Source: Spirochaetales bacterium
GTDB taxonomy: Bacteria; Spirochaetota; Spirochaetia; DSM-27196; SLST01
Length of the DNA stretch: 17,524 nt
Direction: 5' to 3'
Assembly: GCA_007130265.1 (NCBI GenBank)
Contig: SLST01000278.1
Coordinates: 1-17,524 of the forward strand
Shown piece by piece: positions 1-6,722 of the stretch. Positions within the stretch are counted from its first letter, which is position 1, and the number at the start of each line of letters is the position of its first letter. A model generated the notes under the pieces. It was not told the DNA's origin, did not search any database, and saw only the letters and a program-made list of their open reading frames with translations. Position numbers and translations under genes: made by a program.

Positions 1-175
1 GCAAACCCGCTCAAACCTTACACCGACTTCAGTCTCCGGTCTTCAAGCCCCTCGCGGAACTCTCCACCCGGATCCTTAAGCCATTCTCTCTTCCCTTCCC
101 TCATAATGACAAAGATCACTGTCGACACCCATCTTCCGACGATGTGCCGACCGACTCCCGTTGGAGCGGACTATC

Positions 176-205
176 AACCTACCACAAAGGCAGGCACCGT
201 GTCAA
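176..205 (-). promoter_or_regulatory. Sigma70-type promoter P2 in tandem with P1
   Basis: A perfect -35 TTGACA (200-205) is followed after 18 nt by TAGGTT (176-181), which is preceded by TGG, an extended -10 feature. It is about 90 bp downstream of P1 in the same direction. Tandem near-consensus promoters are typical of stable-RNA operons, but the downstream gene is outside the window. Confidence 0.5.
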
Positions 206-266
206 TATCAAAGCTCGATAATCCGGTACAACGAAGCCGTGCTCGCTTTCTCAAGCGTGAGAGCGG

Positions 267-295
267 AATATAGCGTCCCGAAACGCCACCGTCAA
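267..295 (-). promoter_or_regulatory. Sigma70-type promoter P1 pointing out of the window
   Basis: TTGACG (290-295) and TATATT (267-272) are separated by exactly 17 nt on the minus strand. The -35 matches 5 of 6 consensus bases and the -10 also 5 of 6. It lies a few bases beyond the HAD gene stop, so it should drive something to the left of the window. The predicted start is near 260. Confidence 0.6.
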
Positions 296-301
296 GCCTT
301 T

Positions 302-1129
302 TCACGCGCTACCGGTCGGTTTGCCGAGCGTCTGTCTGCGGCTGTCCAGAAGAAGGCCGACGAGTTCAACGAAACCGGCGGCAGACTCGCGCGCGCAGAG
401 ATACGCCGGAGGACTGTCCAGGGTCGCGACAAACGGCTCGATATTCGCAACGGCTACACTAAGCCGAAACGCGCCGAACATGGGCTCGTCGTTCGGCGAA
501 TCCCCACAGAAGAGAATCGTGCGATTCGCTGTCGGCTCATCGATGTCGAGCGCAAAACGCTCGGCGAGGAAGTGTCGAGCCATCGAGAGCTTGTCGTACG
601 ACCCGAACCAGGCGTTCACGTGAATGCTACTCACCTTCGCGCGTGCGCCTGAGTCCTCGAACAGGGACTTGATCCGTGTGGCGACGTCGTAGCCGAGCAA
701 GGGAGGCTCCTCACGGAAGTCGACCGCGACGTCGAAGAGGCGCGAGAACTGATCTTTGGCCGGTCTGGTTCCCGGAATCGAGTCGTACACGCGCCGAGCG
801 ATCCTCTCGAGACGATCACGATTCCTCTCGGGGGCGGGAGCGTCCGGATGGAAGAGCGTGCGGCGATGCTCGCCATCGAGATAGAACGCAAAGGCGCCGT
901 TCTCTCCCACAACCCCACAGACCGGCCACTGGCGGCTGATCAGATCACACCAGCCGGCTGGGCGACCGGTCACCGGAATCACCCCAATTCCGGCATCGTG
1001 CAAGCCCCAAAGCGCGCTATACGACTCAGCAGGAAGCTTCCCGTTCGCGGTCATCGTGTCGTCGATGTCTGCGAGCACGAAACGGATATCCCGCAGGTCT
1101 GAAGCGGGAATCGCGCTGATCGGCAGCAC
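302..1129 (-). CDS. HAD-superfamily phosphatase (Cof/IIB-like)
   Basis: A 275-residue cytoplasmic HAD hydrolase, probably a Mg-dependent phosphatase. Motif I is DIDDT at residues 21-25 (nucleophile Asp21, acid/base Asp23), motif II is VTGR around 53-56, the conserved Lys is near 180 in YDKLSMARHF, and motif IV is GDSPND at 209-214. The GENGA segment near 75 and the inserted cap between motifs II and III point to the type-II cap class that includes Cof-like, sucrose-phosphate and mannosyl-phosphoglycerate phosphatases. Translation starts at GTG 1129, whose first base is the last base of the preceding gene's TAG stop, so it is translationally coupled to the CDP-alcohol phosphatidyltransferase. 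That coupling suggests removal of a phosphate from a lipid or head-group intermediate, but the substrate is not visible from sequence. Confidence 0.88.
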   Translation of the reverse strand: MLPISAIPASDLRDIRFVLADIDDTMTANGKLPAESYSALWGLHDAGIGVIPVTGRPAGWCDLISRQWPVCGVVGENGAFAFYLDGEHRRTLFHPDAPAPERNRDRLERIARRVYDSIPGTRPAKDQFSRLFDVAVDFREEPPLLGYDVATRIKSLFEDSGARAKVSSIHVNAWFGSYDKLSMARHFLAERFALDIDEPTANRTILFCGDSPNDEPMFGAFRLSVAVANIEPFVATLDSPPAYLCARESAAGFVELVGLLLDSRRQTLGKPTGSA

Positions 1130-1701
1130 TACGAGCGCGCCTTCCGCTCGCGAAAAAAGAGCACCAGATACTGCAGGAACGACCCGACCGATGCCGCGGC
1201 GGTGACGGCGAGCAGGACCGTCATCGCGGTGGCGACGGCGGGCGACGCGTCGATTCCGAGCAGGAGAATCCCGGCTGCAGCCGAGATTCCGTAGAACCAG
1301 GTCTTCAGCTTACCGGCAACGCGCGCACCGAGCGCAACCCCGTCTCGGTAGAGCATCATCCTGATGAGGATGATCCCGAACTCACGGTACAGAACGACCA
1401 GGAGGAACCAGAGCGGGACGATACCAACGGTGAGAAGGCAGGTGAAATAGGTGACCTTCGACACGACGTCGGCGAACGGATCGAGTATCTTGCCCACGTC
1501 GCTGACCGTGCCCTGCCGGCGTGCGACTGCTCCGTCAAACACGTCGCTGAGTTCGATCAGCACGAACAGCACCCACAGAACGACGATGCCGATCGTGTGG
1601 AACTCATCGACTCTCGTCACACGGCTGAACACGACCGCGAAAAGCGGTGCGAGCACGAAACGAGAGGAGGTAAGCATGTTGGCGAGACCTACACGAGCCA
1701 C
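1129..1701 (-). CDS. CDP-alcohol phosphatidyltransferase (PgsA-like)
   Basis: An integral membrane enzyme that transfers a phosphatidyl group from CDP-diacylglycerol to an alcohol acceptor. The full family signature D-x2-D-G-x2-A-R-x8-G-x3-D-x3-D is present, with metal-binding aspartates at about residues 53, 56, 74 and 78. At least four hydrophobic helices follow or flank it. The N terminus VGLANMLTSSRFVLAP matches the usual start of the PgsA group, which argues for the GTG at 1701 rather than the GTG at 1758 or the ATG at 1677. The GTG at 1701 also sits at the predicted transcription start of a TTGACA promoter. The gene overlaps the HAD phosphatase by one base. Phosphatidylglycerophosphate synthase or phosphatidylinositol-phosphate synthase are both possible; I cannot choose the acceptor. 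Confidence 0.88.
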   Translation of the reverse strand: MARVGLANMLTSSRFVLAPLFAVVFSRVTRVDEFHTIGIVVLWVLFVLIELSDVFDGAVARRQGTVSDVGKILDPFADVVSKVTYFTCLLTVGIVPLWFLLVVLYREFGIILIRMMLYRDGVALGARVAGKLKTWFYGISAAAGILLLGIDASPAVATAMTVLLAVTAAASVGSFLQYLVLFFRERKARS

Positions 1702-1707
1702 AGCTAC

Positions 1708-1736
1708 ATCGTTGCAGGCGCGCGTCGTGTTGTCAA
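1708..1736 (-). promoter_or_regulatory. Promoter of the PgsA-like/HAD operon, apparently leaderless
   Basis: Perfect -35 TTGACA (1731-1736), 17-nt spacer, then AACGAT (1708-1713) preceded by TGC, an extended -10 feature. The -10 itself matches only 3 of 6 bases. Six bases separate it from the GTG at 1701, so transcription would begin at or next to the start codon. Confidence 0.5.
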
Positions 1737-1756
1737 GCTCGCCACACGCCCCATAC

Positions 1757-1808
1757 ACGCATGCGTATCACGACACGCGCCGACGCGGTCGGCAGGCAGC
1801 ACCGGTGC
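1757..1808. other. Three short palindromes between divergent promoters
   Basis: Between the two divergent phosphatidyltransferase promoters lie the perfect palindrome ACGCATGCGT (1757-1766), the inverted repeat CCGAC-GCG-GTCGG (1780-1792) and the perfect palindrome GCACCGGTGC (1799-1808). They could be operators, but short palindromes are common in GC-rich DNA. Confidence 0.3.
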
Positions 1809-1835
1809 GTCAGGAACGGCGTGGGGTCCGGCTCA

Positions 1836-1864
1836 TTGACACCAGGCTGGGCCAAAGCTAGAGT
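1836..1864 (+). promoter_or_regulatory. Promoter of second phosphatidyltransferase, leaderless
   Basis: Perfect -35 TTGACA (1836-1841), exact 17-nt spacer, -10 TAGAGT (1859-1864, 4 of 6). Only GACTGA separates the -10 from the GTG start at 1871, placing the predicted transcription start on the start codon itself, with no room for a ribosome binding site. Confidence 0.65.
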
Positions 1865-1870
1865 GACTGA

Positions 1871-2671
1871 GTGCAGGAGCGACCGATCGTCCGCAGCATC
1901 CTGATCACTGTTCTGATGCTCTTCCTCGCACAGGTTGCCCTGGCCGCGCTTGTATGGGCGGTGTACGACGTGACCATGCGTGAGACGATCTGGTACCTCG
2001 TAGCGACGCCGGCATTGCACGGAACAATCGCTGTCGTGCTCGTGCTGCTACGCAGCCTGTTCGTCAACAGCGACACGGGCAGGCATCTGACGCGGGTGAA
2101 CTTCGCGAATGTGCTCTCGCTGGTTCGCTTGAGCTCTGCTCCCACGCTGCTCTGGCTCGTGCTGCTCGCCCGCTCACACCAGACAGGACCGATCGTCGTA
2201 CCGCTGACGGCGATCGTATTTCTCACCGATCTCCTCGACGGCCAGATCTCACGGCGAACCCGGCAGGTAACGCGAATCGGGAGGTATCTTGACAGCTCGA
2301 GCGACTACACGGTCCTTCTTGTCGTAGCGGTCGCGCTGGTGAACTACCAGCTCGTATCTGTCTGGCTCTTCACGATCGTGGTGATCAGGCTCGGGCTGCA
2401 CCTGCTGGGCCAGATCATCCTTCTCATCGCCCGCAGATGGCAACTACCGTTCCGCACGTCGGTCCTGGGAAAGGCGAGCGTGTTCGCGATCATGACGCTG
2501 TTCGCTCTCTCCCTCCTCCGACTGATCGAAGAGCTGCCTCCCTGGTTTGAGGTGGTCCACTCGGGAGCCGAGTACGTCACCGCGGCGGTCGCCGCGCTCT
2601 CACTGGTGGAGAAGATTCGCGAGTTCGCCGCTGACGCAGCGCGCGTGCGACGCATCATGTCACGAGGGTGA
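1871..2671 (+). CDS. CDP-alcohol phosphatidyltransferase family protein
   Basis: A 266-residue membrane protein with two N-terminal hydrophobic segments (about 8-31 and 50-63) before the catalytic region. The signature reads TDLLDGQISRRTRQVTRIGR followed by YLDSSSD, giving aspartates 120, 123, 141 and 145 at canonical spacing, but with Ser in place of the usual Ala of DGxxAR. Further hydrophobic helices follow at about 146-168 and 172-188. It is longer than the typical 180-200 residue members because of the extra N-terminal helices. It is divergent from another member of the same family, so the cell encodes two phosphatidyl transfer activities here, presumably with different acceptors. Its TGA stop directly abuts the stop of the convergent WGR-like gene. 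The acceptor alcohol is unknown. Confidence 0.85.
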   Translation: MQERPIVRSILITVLMLFLAQVALAALVWAVYDVTMRETIWYLVATPALHGTIAVVLVLLRSLFVNSDTGRHLTRVNFANVLSLVRLSSAPTLLWLVLLARSHQTGPIVVPLTAIVFLTDLLDGQISRRTRQVTRIGRYLDSSSDYTVLLVVAVALVNYQLVSVWLFTIVVIRLGLHLLGQIILLIARRWQLPFRTSVLGKASVFAIMTLFALSLLRLIEELPPWFEVVHSGAEYVTAAVAALSLVEKIREFAADAARVRRIMSRG

Positions 2672-2965
2672 CTATGACACCGCCGCTCCACTGAGAGTGG
2701 GGCGCAGATGCTCGTACTCGTGATCGCGGAAGTAGGTGTAGAGCACCCGATACCCGCTGCGGATGCGCTCCTGCAGGAGCTCCTGTAGTTTCCGATCCAT
2801 GTCGCTGCGTCGCTCAAAGGTGTAGACCTTCTCCCGCCCGGCAGTGAGCGCCGGCCCCCAGTTCACCGTGAAACTGTGCGCGCAGAAGAGATGACCCTGT
2901 CTATCGTTGATCGAGTAGTAGACTATCCGGTCCTCCGGACCGGTACGGTAGAGAGTGATCATCAT
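2672..2965 (-). CDS. Small WGR-domain-like protein
   Basis: About 97 residues. The middle resembles a WGR domain: FTVNWGPALTAGREKVYTF, then a helical stretch (KLQELLQERIRSGY) where WGR domains end in a similar K-x-GY. The canonical WGR tripeptide is WGP here. WGR domains bind nucleic acid in PARP-type enzymes and also occur alone in small bacterial proteins; this one has no other domain. I chose the ATG at 2965, just downstream of a -10-like GATACT; the upstream in-frame ATG at 3007 would precede that promoter, and the next ATG at 2962 is equally possible. Its role cannot be inferred from its neighbours. Confidence 0.6.
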   Translation of the reverse strand: MMITLYRTGPEDRIVYYSINDRQGHLFCAHSFTVNWGPALTAGREKVYTFERRSDMDRKLQELLQERIRSGYRVLYTYFRDHEYEHLRPTLSGAAVS

Positions 2966-2974
2966 CTCGCCCCT

Positions 2975-3004
2975 AGTATCGTCGATGGGCATCGCCGGTG
3001 TGAA
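2975..3004 (-). promoter_or_regulatory. Candidate promoter of the WGR-like gene
   Basis: TTCACA (2999-3004), 18-nt spacer, GATACT (2975-2980, 4 of 6). The predicted start near 2968 leaves only about 3 nt before the ATG at 2965. The element partly lies in the short gap after the membrane-protein gene. Confidence 0.4.
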
Positions 3005-3026
3005 CACAAAAGGTCACGCACGGCTG

Positions 3027-3773
3027 CTACTCGACGCTGAAGCGGGGAGCACCGGTCGGTTCGACCAGGAGAGAGTAGGTCCGATGCACGTTGACCCGCG
3101 AGACCTCCGGACGCACGCGTTCGAGGCGAACGACACCCCGGTCGACGGCCGCCTGAACGATAGGGGCCTCGACCGGTGCGTCGCCGGCAGGGCCGAGGTA
3201 GCGCACGAACCGGCCCGAACCGAGAAGAAAGAGCGCATCCGGGACGTCAAGGAGATCGAGCTCCGCCCTGAGAACTCGATCGGGCACCGAGACGACGGCC
3301 GGTTGCGCGACGGCGTCGGGTGCGTCCCGAAGGACCTCCAGGGTCAACCCGGACTCCCTCACGGCAAGAACCGTCACACGAGCCGGCACCCCCTGTGTCC
3401 GAACCGGGGTGAAGTCACGCACGAGCAGTGCCCCGAAGAACGCGAAGGAGCCGAGGAGCAGGAGGACCGGCACGCCGGCCGATCTCGGGAACCGCAGCCC
3501 GGAGAATGCGACGCTCAAACCGACAGCGGCGACTGCGGGAGCAATCGGATGTGCGATCGCGGGCTCAGCGGGCGCAATCATCCCTGCAGCCGCGGCGACG
3601 ACCGCTACCGACAGAGCCAGCCAGACCATCGCCCAGTTCCGCGAAGCCGCCGGAACCGATCGCCGCGAAGAACGCGGTCGCCGAGTCGCCGTCGCGCTCG
3701 CGGCGCCGACCGCGAGTCCGCAGAGAAGCGACCAGAAGAGCGGATGGCGAAGCAGGTAGCCGCCGTACGTCAT
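3027..3773 (-). CDS. Membrane protein of unknown function
   Basis: A 248-residue protein that I do not recognise. Four hydrophobic segments fall at roughly 10-26, 48-65, 75-92 and 100-118, with an Arg/Ser-rich stretch between the first two. A soluble C-terminal half of about 130 residues looks beta-rich, with several alternating hydrophobic strands (ARVTVLAVRESGLTLEVL and similar). It starts with ATG only 3 nt after the TGA of the M32 carboxypeptidase, so the two are almost certainly co-transcribed and perhaps translationally coupled. That is operon context, not evidence of shared function. The coding character is supported by the long open frame and tight packing. Confidence 0.7.
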   Translation of the reverse strand: MTYGGYLLRHPLFWSLLCGLAVGAASATATRRPRSSRRSVPAASRNWAMVWLALSVAVVAAAAGMIAPAEPAIAHPIAPAVAAVGLSVAFSGLRFPRSAGVPVLLLLGSFAFFGALLVRDFTPVRTQGVPARVTVLAVRESGLTLEVLRDAPDAVAQPAVVSVPDRVLRAELDLLDVPDALFLLGSGRFVRYLGPAGDAPVEAPIVQAAVDRGVVRLERVRPEVSRVNVHRTYSLLVEPTGAPRFSVE

Positions 3774-3776
3774 GGG

Positions 3777-5291
3777 TCACAGATCGTAGATATCGGTGTA
3801 CTTCTGCTTCAGGTAGTCGATGAAGGGCCGCGCCGACATCGACTCGCCGGCGACCTCCTCGCACAGCTCGCGAGGCGTGCGTGACCGTCCCACCGCATGG
3901 ATGTGCTCGTCGAGCCACGCCTTGATCGGCACGAGATCGCCCTGACGGACGAGGTTCTCCATCTCGGGAATATCCTCTCGTAGGCGGGAGGCAAACTGCA
4001 GCCCGTACACGTTCCCCAGCGCGTAGGTGGGGAAGTACCCGATCGCACCACCGGACCAGTGGATGTCCTGAAGCACCCCGTTCGCATCGTTGTCCGGGAC
4101 GATGCCGAGCAGGTCCCGCGACTGCTCTCGCCATGCTCCCGGAAGGTCACCCACCTTGAGCTCGCGACCAACGAGCATCCGCTCGAGCTCGAAACGAAGG
4201 ATGATGTGCAGGCTGTACGTCACCTCGTCGGCCTCGACGCGGATGAGCGAGGGCTCCACCCGGTTGACCGCCCGGTAGAACGACTCCAGGTCGACGCCCG
4301 AGAGCTGGTCCGGGAACTCCGTCTTCATAACGGGATAGAAGTGGTGCCAGAACGCGCGGCTTCGTCCGACTACGTTTTCCCAGAACCGCGACATGCTCTC
4401 ATGGATCCCCAGCGAAGCGCCGGAAGCGAGCCGGGTGCCGTGGAACCGACGGCTGAAACCGAGCTCATACAGGCCGTGCCCGGCCTCGTGAATCGTGCCG
4501 AACAGCGCAGTCGGGAAGAAGCGCTCATCGTACCTCGTCGTGAGCCGCACGTCGTCGGGCCCGAGCGACGTGGTGAAGGGATGCACCGACCGGTCGAGTC
4601 TTCCGCGGCTCATGTCGAACTGCAGCGCCTCAAGGATGGTGCGACTGAACGCCTCCTGCTTGTCGACGGGGAAGGCTTTGAGCAGGACGCTGTTGTCGAC
4701 CTGCCGAGCCGCGGCGATGTCGCGCACGAGCGGCACGAGTCCTTCGCGCAGCTCCCGGAACACGCGCGCGATATCCGCGGTCGTCATCTCCGGCTCGTAC
4801 TGGTCGACGAGCGCATCGTACGGGTGCTCTTCGTACCCGAGCCGGTCCGCCACCTCGAGGGAGAGACCGACGATCTCCTCCAGATGCGGTTGGAAGAGCT
4901 TGAACTGCGACTTGCGCCGCGCTTCGGCCCACACCGACTGTGCGACGGAAGTGACGCGGGCGATCTTCGACACGAGGTCGGCAGGAAGCCGCGTCGCCTG
5001 CCGAAAATCGCGATAGACCGCCCGCACGAGACGACGATCGTCGTCGTCAAGGTCGGCGGAGCCGAGCGGGTTTTCGTCCGACGCGTCGAGCTTGTCGAGC
5101 AGATCACCGATCGCCGGATTCGTGTTCTTCTGGTGCACGATCGTGGCGAGCTCCGCGGTCTGTTCAGATCGACCGTGTACGCCGCGCTCCGGCATGTAGA
5201 CCTGCTGGTCCCACTCGAGTACGGCCTGCACCTCTTCGAGCGCCTTGATCTCGGCGTCGAACTCTTTCAGCTGCTCCAATGCTTTCTGCAT
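3777..5291 (-). CDS. Carboxypeptidase, M32 family (Taq type)
   Basis: A 504-residue cytoplasmic metallocarboxypeptidase that removes C-terminal residues from peptides. All family signatures are present in order: HPF (237-239), DVRLTTRY (247-254), the zinc motif HEAGH (268-272, catalytic Glu269), the third-ligand motif HES (297-299) within GIHESMSRFWEN, IRVEADE (350-356), and the G-x2-QD-x-HW motif GVLQDIHW (405-412). The length equals that of Thermus and Pyrococcus enzymes. The third motif has Met-Ser-Arg where many members have Gln-Ser-Leu/Arg. A purine-rich AGAAGGGGA lies just before the ATG. The gene follows the kinase-like gene by 25 nt, so the two are probably in one operon; a role in peptide recycling is inferred from family knowledge. 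Confidence 0.96.
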   Translation of the reverse strand: MQKALEQLKEFDAEIKALEEVQAVLEWDQQVYMPERGVHGRSEQTAELATIVHQKNTNPAIGDLLDKLDASDENPLGSADLDDDDRRLVRAVYRDFRQATRLPADLVSKIARVTSVAQSVWAEARRKSQFKLFQPHLEEIVGLSLEVADRLGYEEHPYDALVDQYEPEMTTADIARVFRELREGLVPLVRDIAAARQVDNSVLLKAFPVDKQEAFSRTILEALQFDMSRGRLDRSVHPFTTSLGPDDVRLTTRYDERFFPTALFGTIHEAGHGLYELGFSRRFHGTRLASGASLGIHESMSRFWENVVGRSRAFWHHFYPVMKTEFPDQLSGVDLESFYRAVNRVEPSLIRVEADEVTYSLHIILRFELERMLVGRELKVGDLPGAWREQSRDLLGIVPDNDANGVLQDIHWSGGAIGYFPTYALGNVYGLQFASRLREDIPEMENLVRQGDLVPIKAWLDEHIHAVGRSRTPRELCEEVAGESMSARPFIDYLKQKYTDIYDL

Positions 5292-5316
5292 GACATCCCC
5301 TTCTCAGCGATCAAAC

Positions 5317-6648
5317 TCAATGGTAATCGTAGACGCTGCCGCCGATAAACTCACGGAGCAGGCTGTCTCCCGGTATCGCGTCTTCTGAGCCCACAGCCGG
5401 AACCTGCGCGAACAGCTCCATGATCCGCCTGGCGCGCTCGAGCGCATCGCGCTTTTCCTCGTCCCCGACGAGATGCTCGACGAACTGCGGGAAGCTTCGT
5501 TGCAGGCGCGCCTTCATCAACGGTAGCTCGCTCGGCATGAAGCTGTTGACGATCACCTCCGCGTTCTTCAGACGGGAGACAATATACCTGAGTTCGGCCC
5601 GACGCACCAGATACCAGTGCCGGAGGGTCTGTTCCGGGTTGTAATTGCGGAACTGCATGTCGCGAACCATCCGGCGAAGCATCCTGACGTCGGTCCAGCG
5701 GATGAACCTCCCCGCCTCGTCCTTGACCTGGGCGAGCGTCTCGATGTAGAGCCTGAACTTCCGTTCATCAGGGACCGACTCGGTCATGGGACCGTAGAAG
5801 CCATGGAGCGAGTCGATGAGAATCACGTCGTTCGTGCCGAGCTGAATCGTCGCGGACACGCCTTCCCGGTTGCCCGTTCGGAAGTTGTAGCTGGGGACAT
5901 CCACCGCGTCTCCGGCGAGCAGACGACGCAGATGCTCGTTCAGCAGTTCGATGTCGAGCGCTTGCGGGGTCTCAAAATCGTAGTCGCCGCGGGTGTCGAC
6001 GGGATGCGAGTCGAGATCGAAGAAGTAGTTGTCGACGTTGAGCGGAACCAGGCGTCGGTCCGGCATGGACTCGGCAATCTTGAGCGTCGTCGTCGTCTTG
6101 CCCGAACTCGAGGGCCCGGCGATGATGATGACACGAACATCCTCGATCCGCTCGGCGAGCGTAGCGCGAGCGGCCTCGATCTCCTCCCGGTAGAACGCCT
6201 CCGAGAGATCAACGAGGTCGGCGAATCGACCGGCCTCCACGTAGTCCCGGATGCCCGCGAGCGTGTGGCACTCGTGGTCCACCGCCCACGAGAGTGTTTC
6301 CCACAGCTTGCGGTACGGGATGTTGTCCGAACTGTAGGTGAGGCTCTCGCGCCCGGCGCGCTTGAGCGCGTGCTCGTAGCGGTAGACGATGTATGCCTTG
6401 GCCGTCCGGGCGTGACCCCGCTCAATCAGGACCTTCTCAACGGCATCCTGCACCTCTTCGACGGTAGGGTGCTGGTCGCCACTGGGATGGAACGCCGCGA
6501 GCCGGTCGACGACCTCCTTCGTGATCTCTTCGGCGGTCGCTCGGTCACGCCCTCCCACGGCCACTGCGGCGCGCAGAACGGCAAAAGTGATCTTCTGCGG
6601 ATCGAACGGAACGACACGCCCGTCGCGCTTCAGAATGTGGGTGATCAT
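5317..6648 (-). CDS. ATP-cone / uridine kinase-like P-loop fusion protein
   Basis: 443 residues in two parts. Residues about 1-97 form an ATP-cone (ITHILKRDGRVVPFDPQKI through AYIVYRYEHAL), the allosteric nucleotide-sensing module known from NrdR and class I/III ribonucleotide reductases. After a helical linker, a kinase domain of the phosphoribulokinase/uridine kinase clan begins, with Walker A GPSSSGKT at 178-185, VDNYFFDLD near 205-213, the YDFETPQALD segment, and the C-terminal IPGDSLLREFIGGS tail typical of the large nucleoside-kinase-like group. Many members of that group carry a ThrS-like TGS/editing region at the N terminus; here an ATP-cone takes its place. The likely reaction is phosphorylation of a nucleoside or related small molecule, with nucleotide regulation, but the substrate is unproven. 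A GGGAG sequence precedes the ATG. Confidence 0.85.
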   Translation of the reverse strand: MITHILKRDGRVVPFDPQKITFAVLRAAVAVGGRDRATAEEITKEVVDRLAAFHPSGDQHPTVEEVQDAVEKVLIERGHARTAKAYIVYRYEHALKRAGRESLTYSSDNIPYRKLWETLSWAVDHECHTLAGIRDYVEAGRFADLVDLSEAFYREEIEAARATLAERIEDVRVIIIAGPSSSGKTTTTLKIAESMPDRRLVPLNVDNYFFDLDSHPVDTRGDYDFETPQALDIELLNEHLRRLLAGDAVDVPSYNFRTGNREGVSATIQLGTNDVILIDSLHGFYGPMTESVPDERKFRLYIETLAQVKDEAGRFIRWTDVRMLRRMVRDMQFRNYNPEQTLRHWYLVRRAELRYIVSRLKNAEVIVNSFMPSELPLMKARLQRSFPQFVEHLVGDEEKRDALERARRIMELFAQVPAVGSEDAIPGDSLLREFIGGSVYDYH

Positions 6649-6722
6649 ACCTGCTCCCGCAACCCAGTGTATCGTCTGCCCCTTGATCGCGCCACCGGGG
6701 TCGACCGGTGCCTCCGCAGCGC

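Larger units (their letters stand above)
1..301. other. Gene-free left edge with outward-pointing promoters
   Basis: No coding region longer than about 30 residues with convincing features is visible on the minus strand, and the overlapping plus-strand frame at 161-652 runs antisense to the HAD gene with no recognisable domain. The stretch begins right after the HAD phosphatase stop codon. It holds two tandem promoter-like elements on the minus strand and, further along that strand, a boxA-like 12-mer at 107-118 (TGATCTTTGTCA, 9 of 12 matches to TGCTCTTTAACA). A 28-codon reading frame starting with ATG near 104 on the minus strand could exist but has no support. I see no tRNA cloverleaf and no 16S start within the window. 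Confidence 0.6.

Noticed and set aside
1..120. tRNA or 16S rRNA start within the left edge
   Set aside because: No T-loop GGTTCRA consensus with matching acceptor stem, and no AGAGTTTGATC-type 16S start. Only leader-like signals are present.
4059..5348. Long open frame on the plus strand, 429 codons
   Set aside because: It lies antisense to the M32 carboxypeptidase, which has every family motif. The plus-strand product has no recognisable domain; long antisense frames are expected at this GC content.
6693..6710. Hairpin CACCGG/CCGGTG downstream of the hybrid kinase gene
   Set aside because: Six-bp stem with no T-tract after it; not enough to call a terminator.
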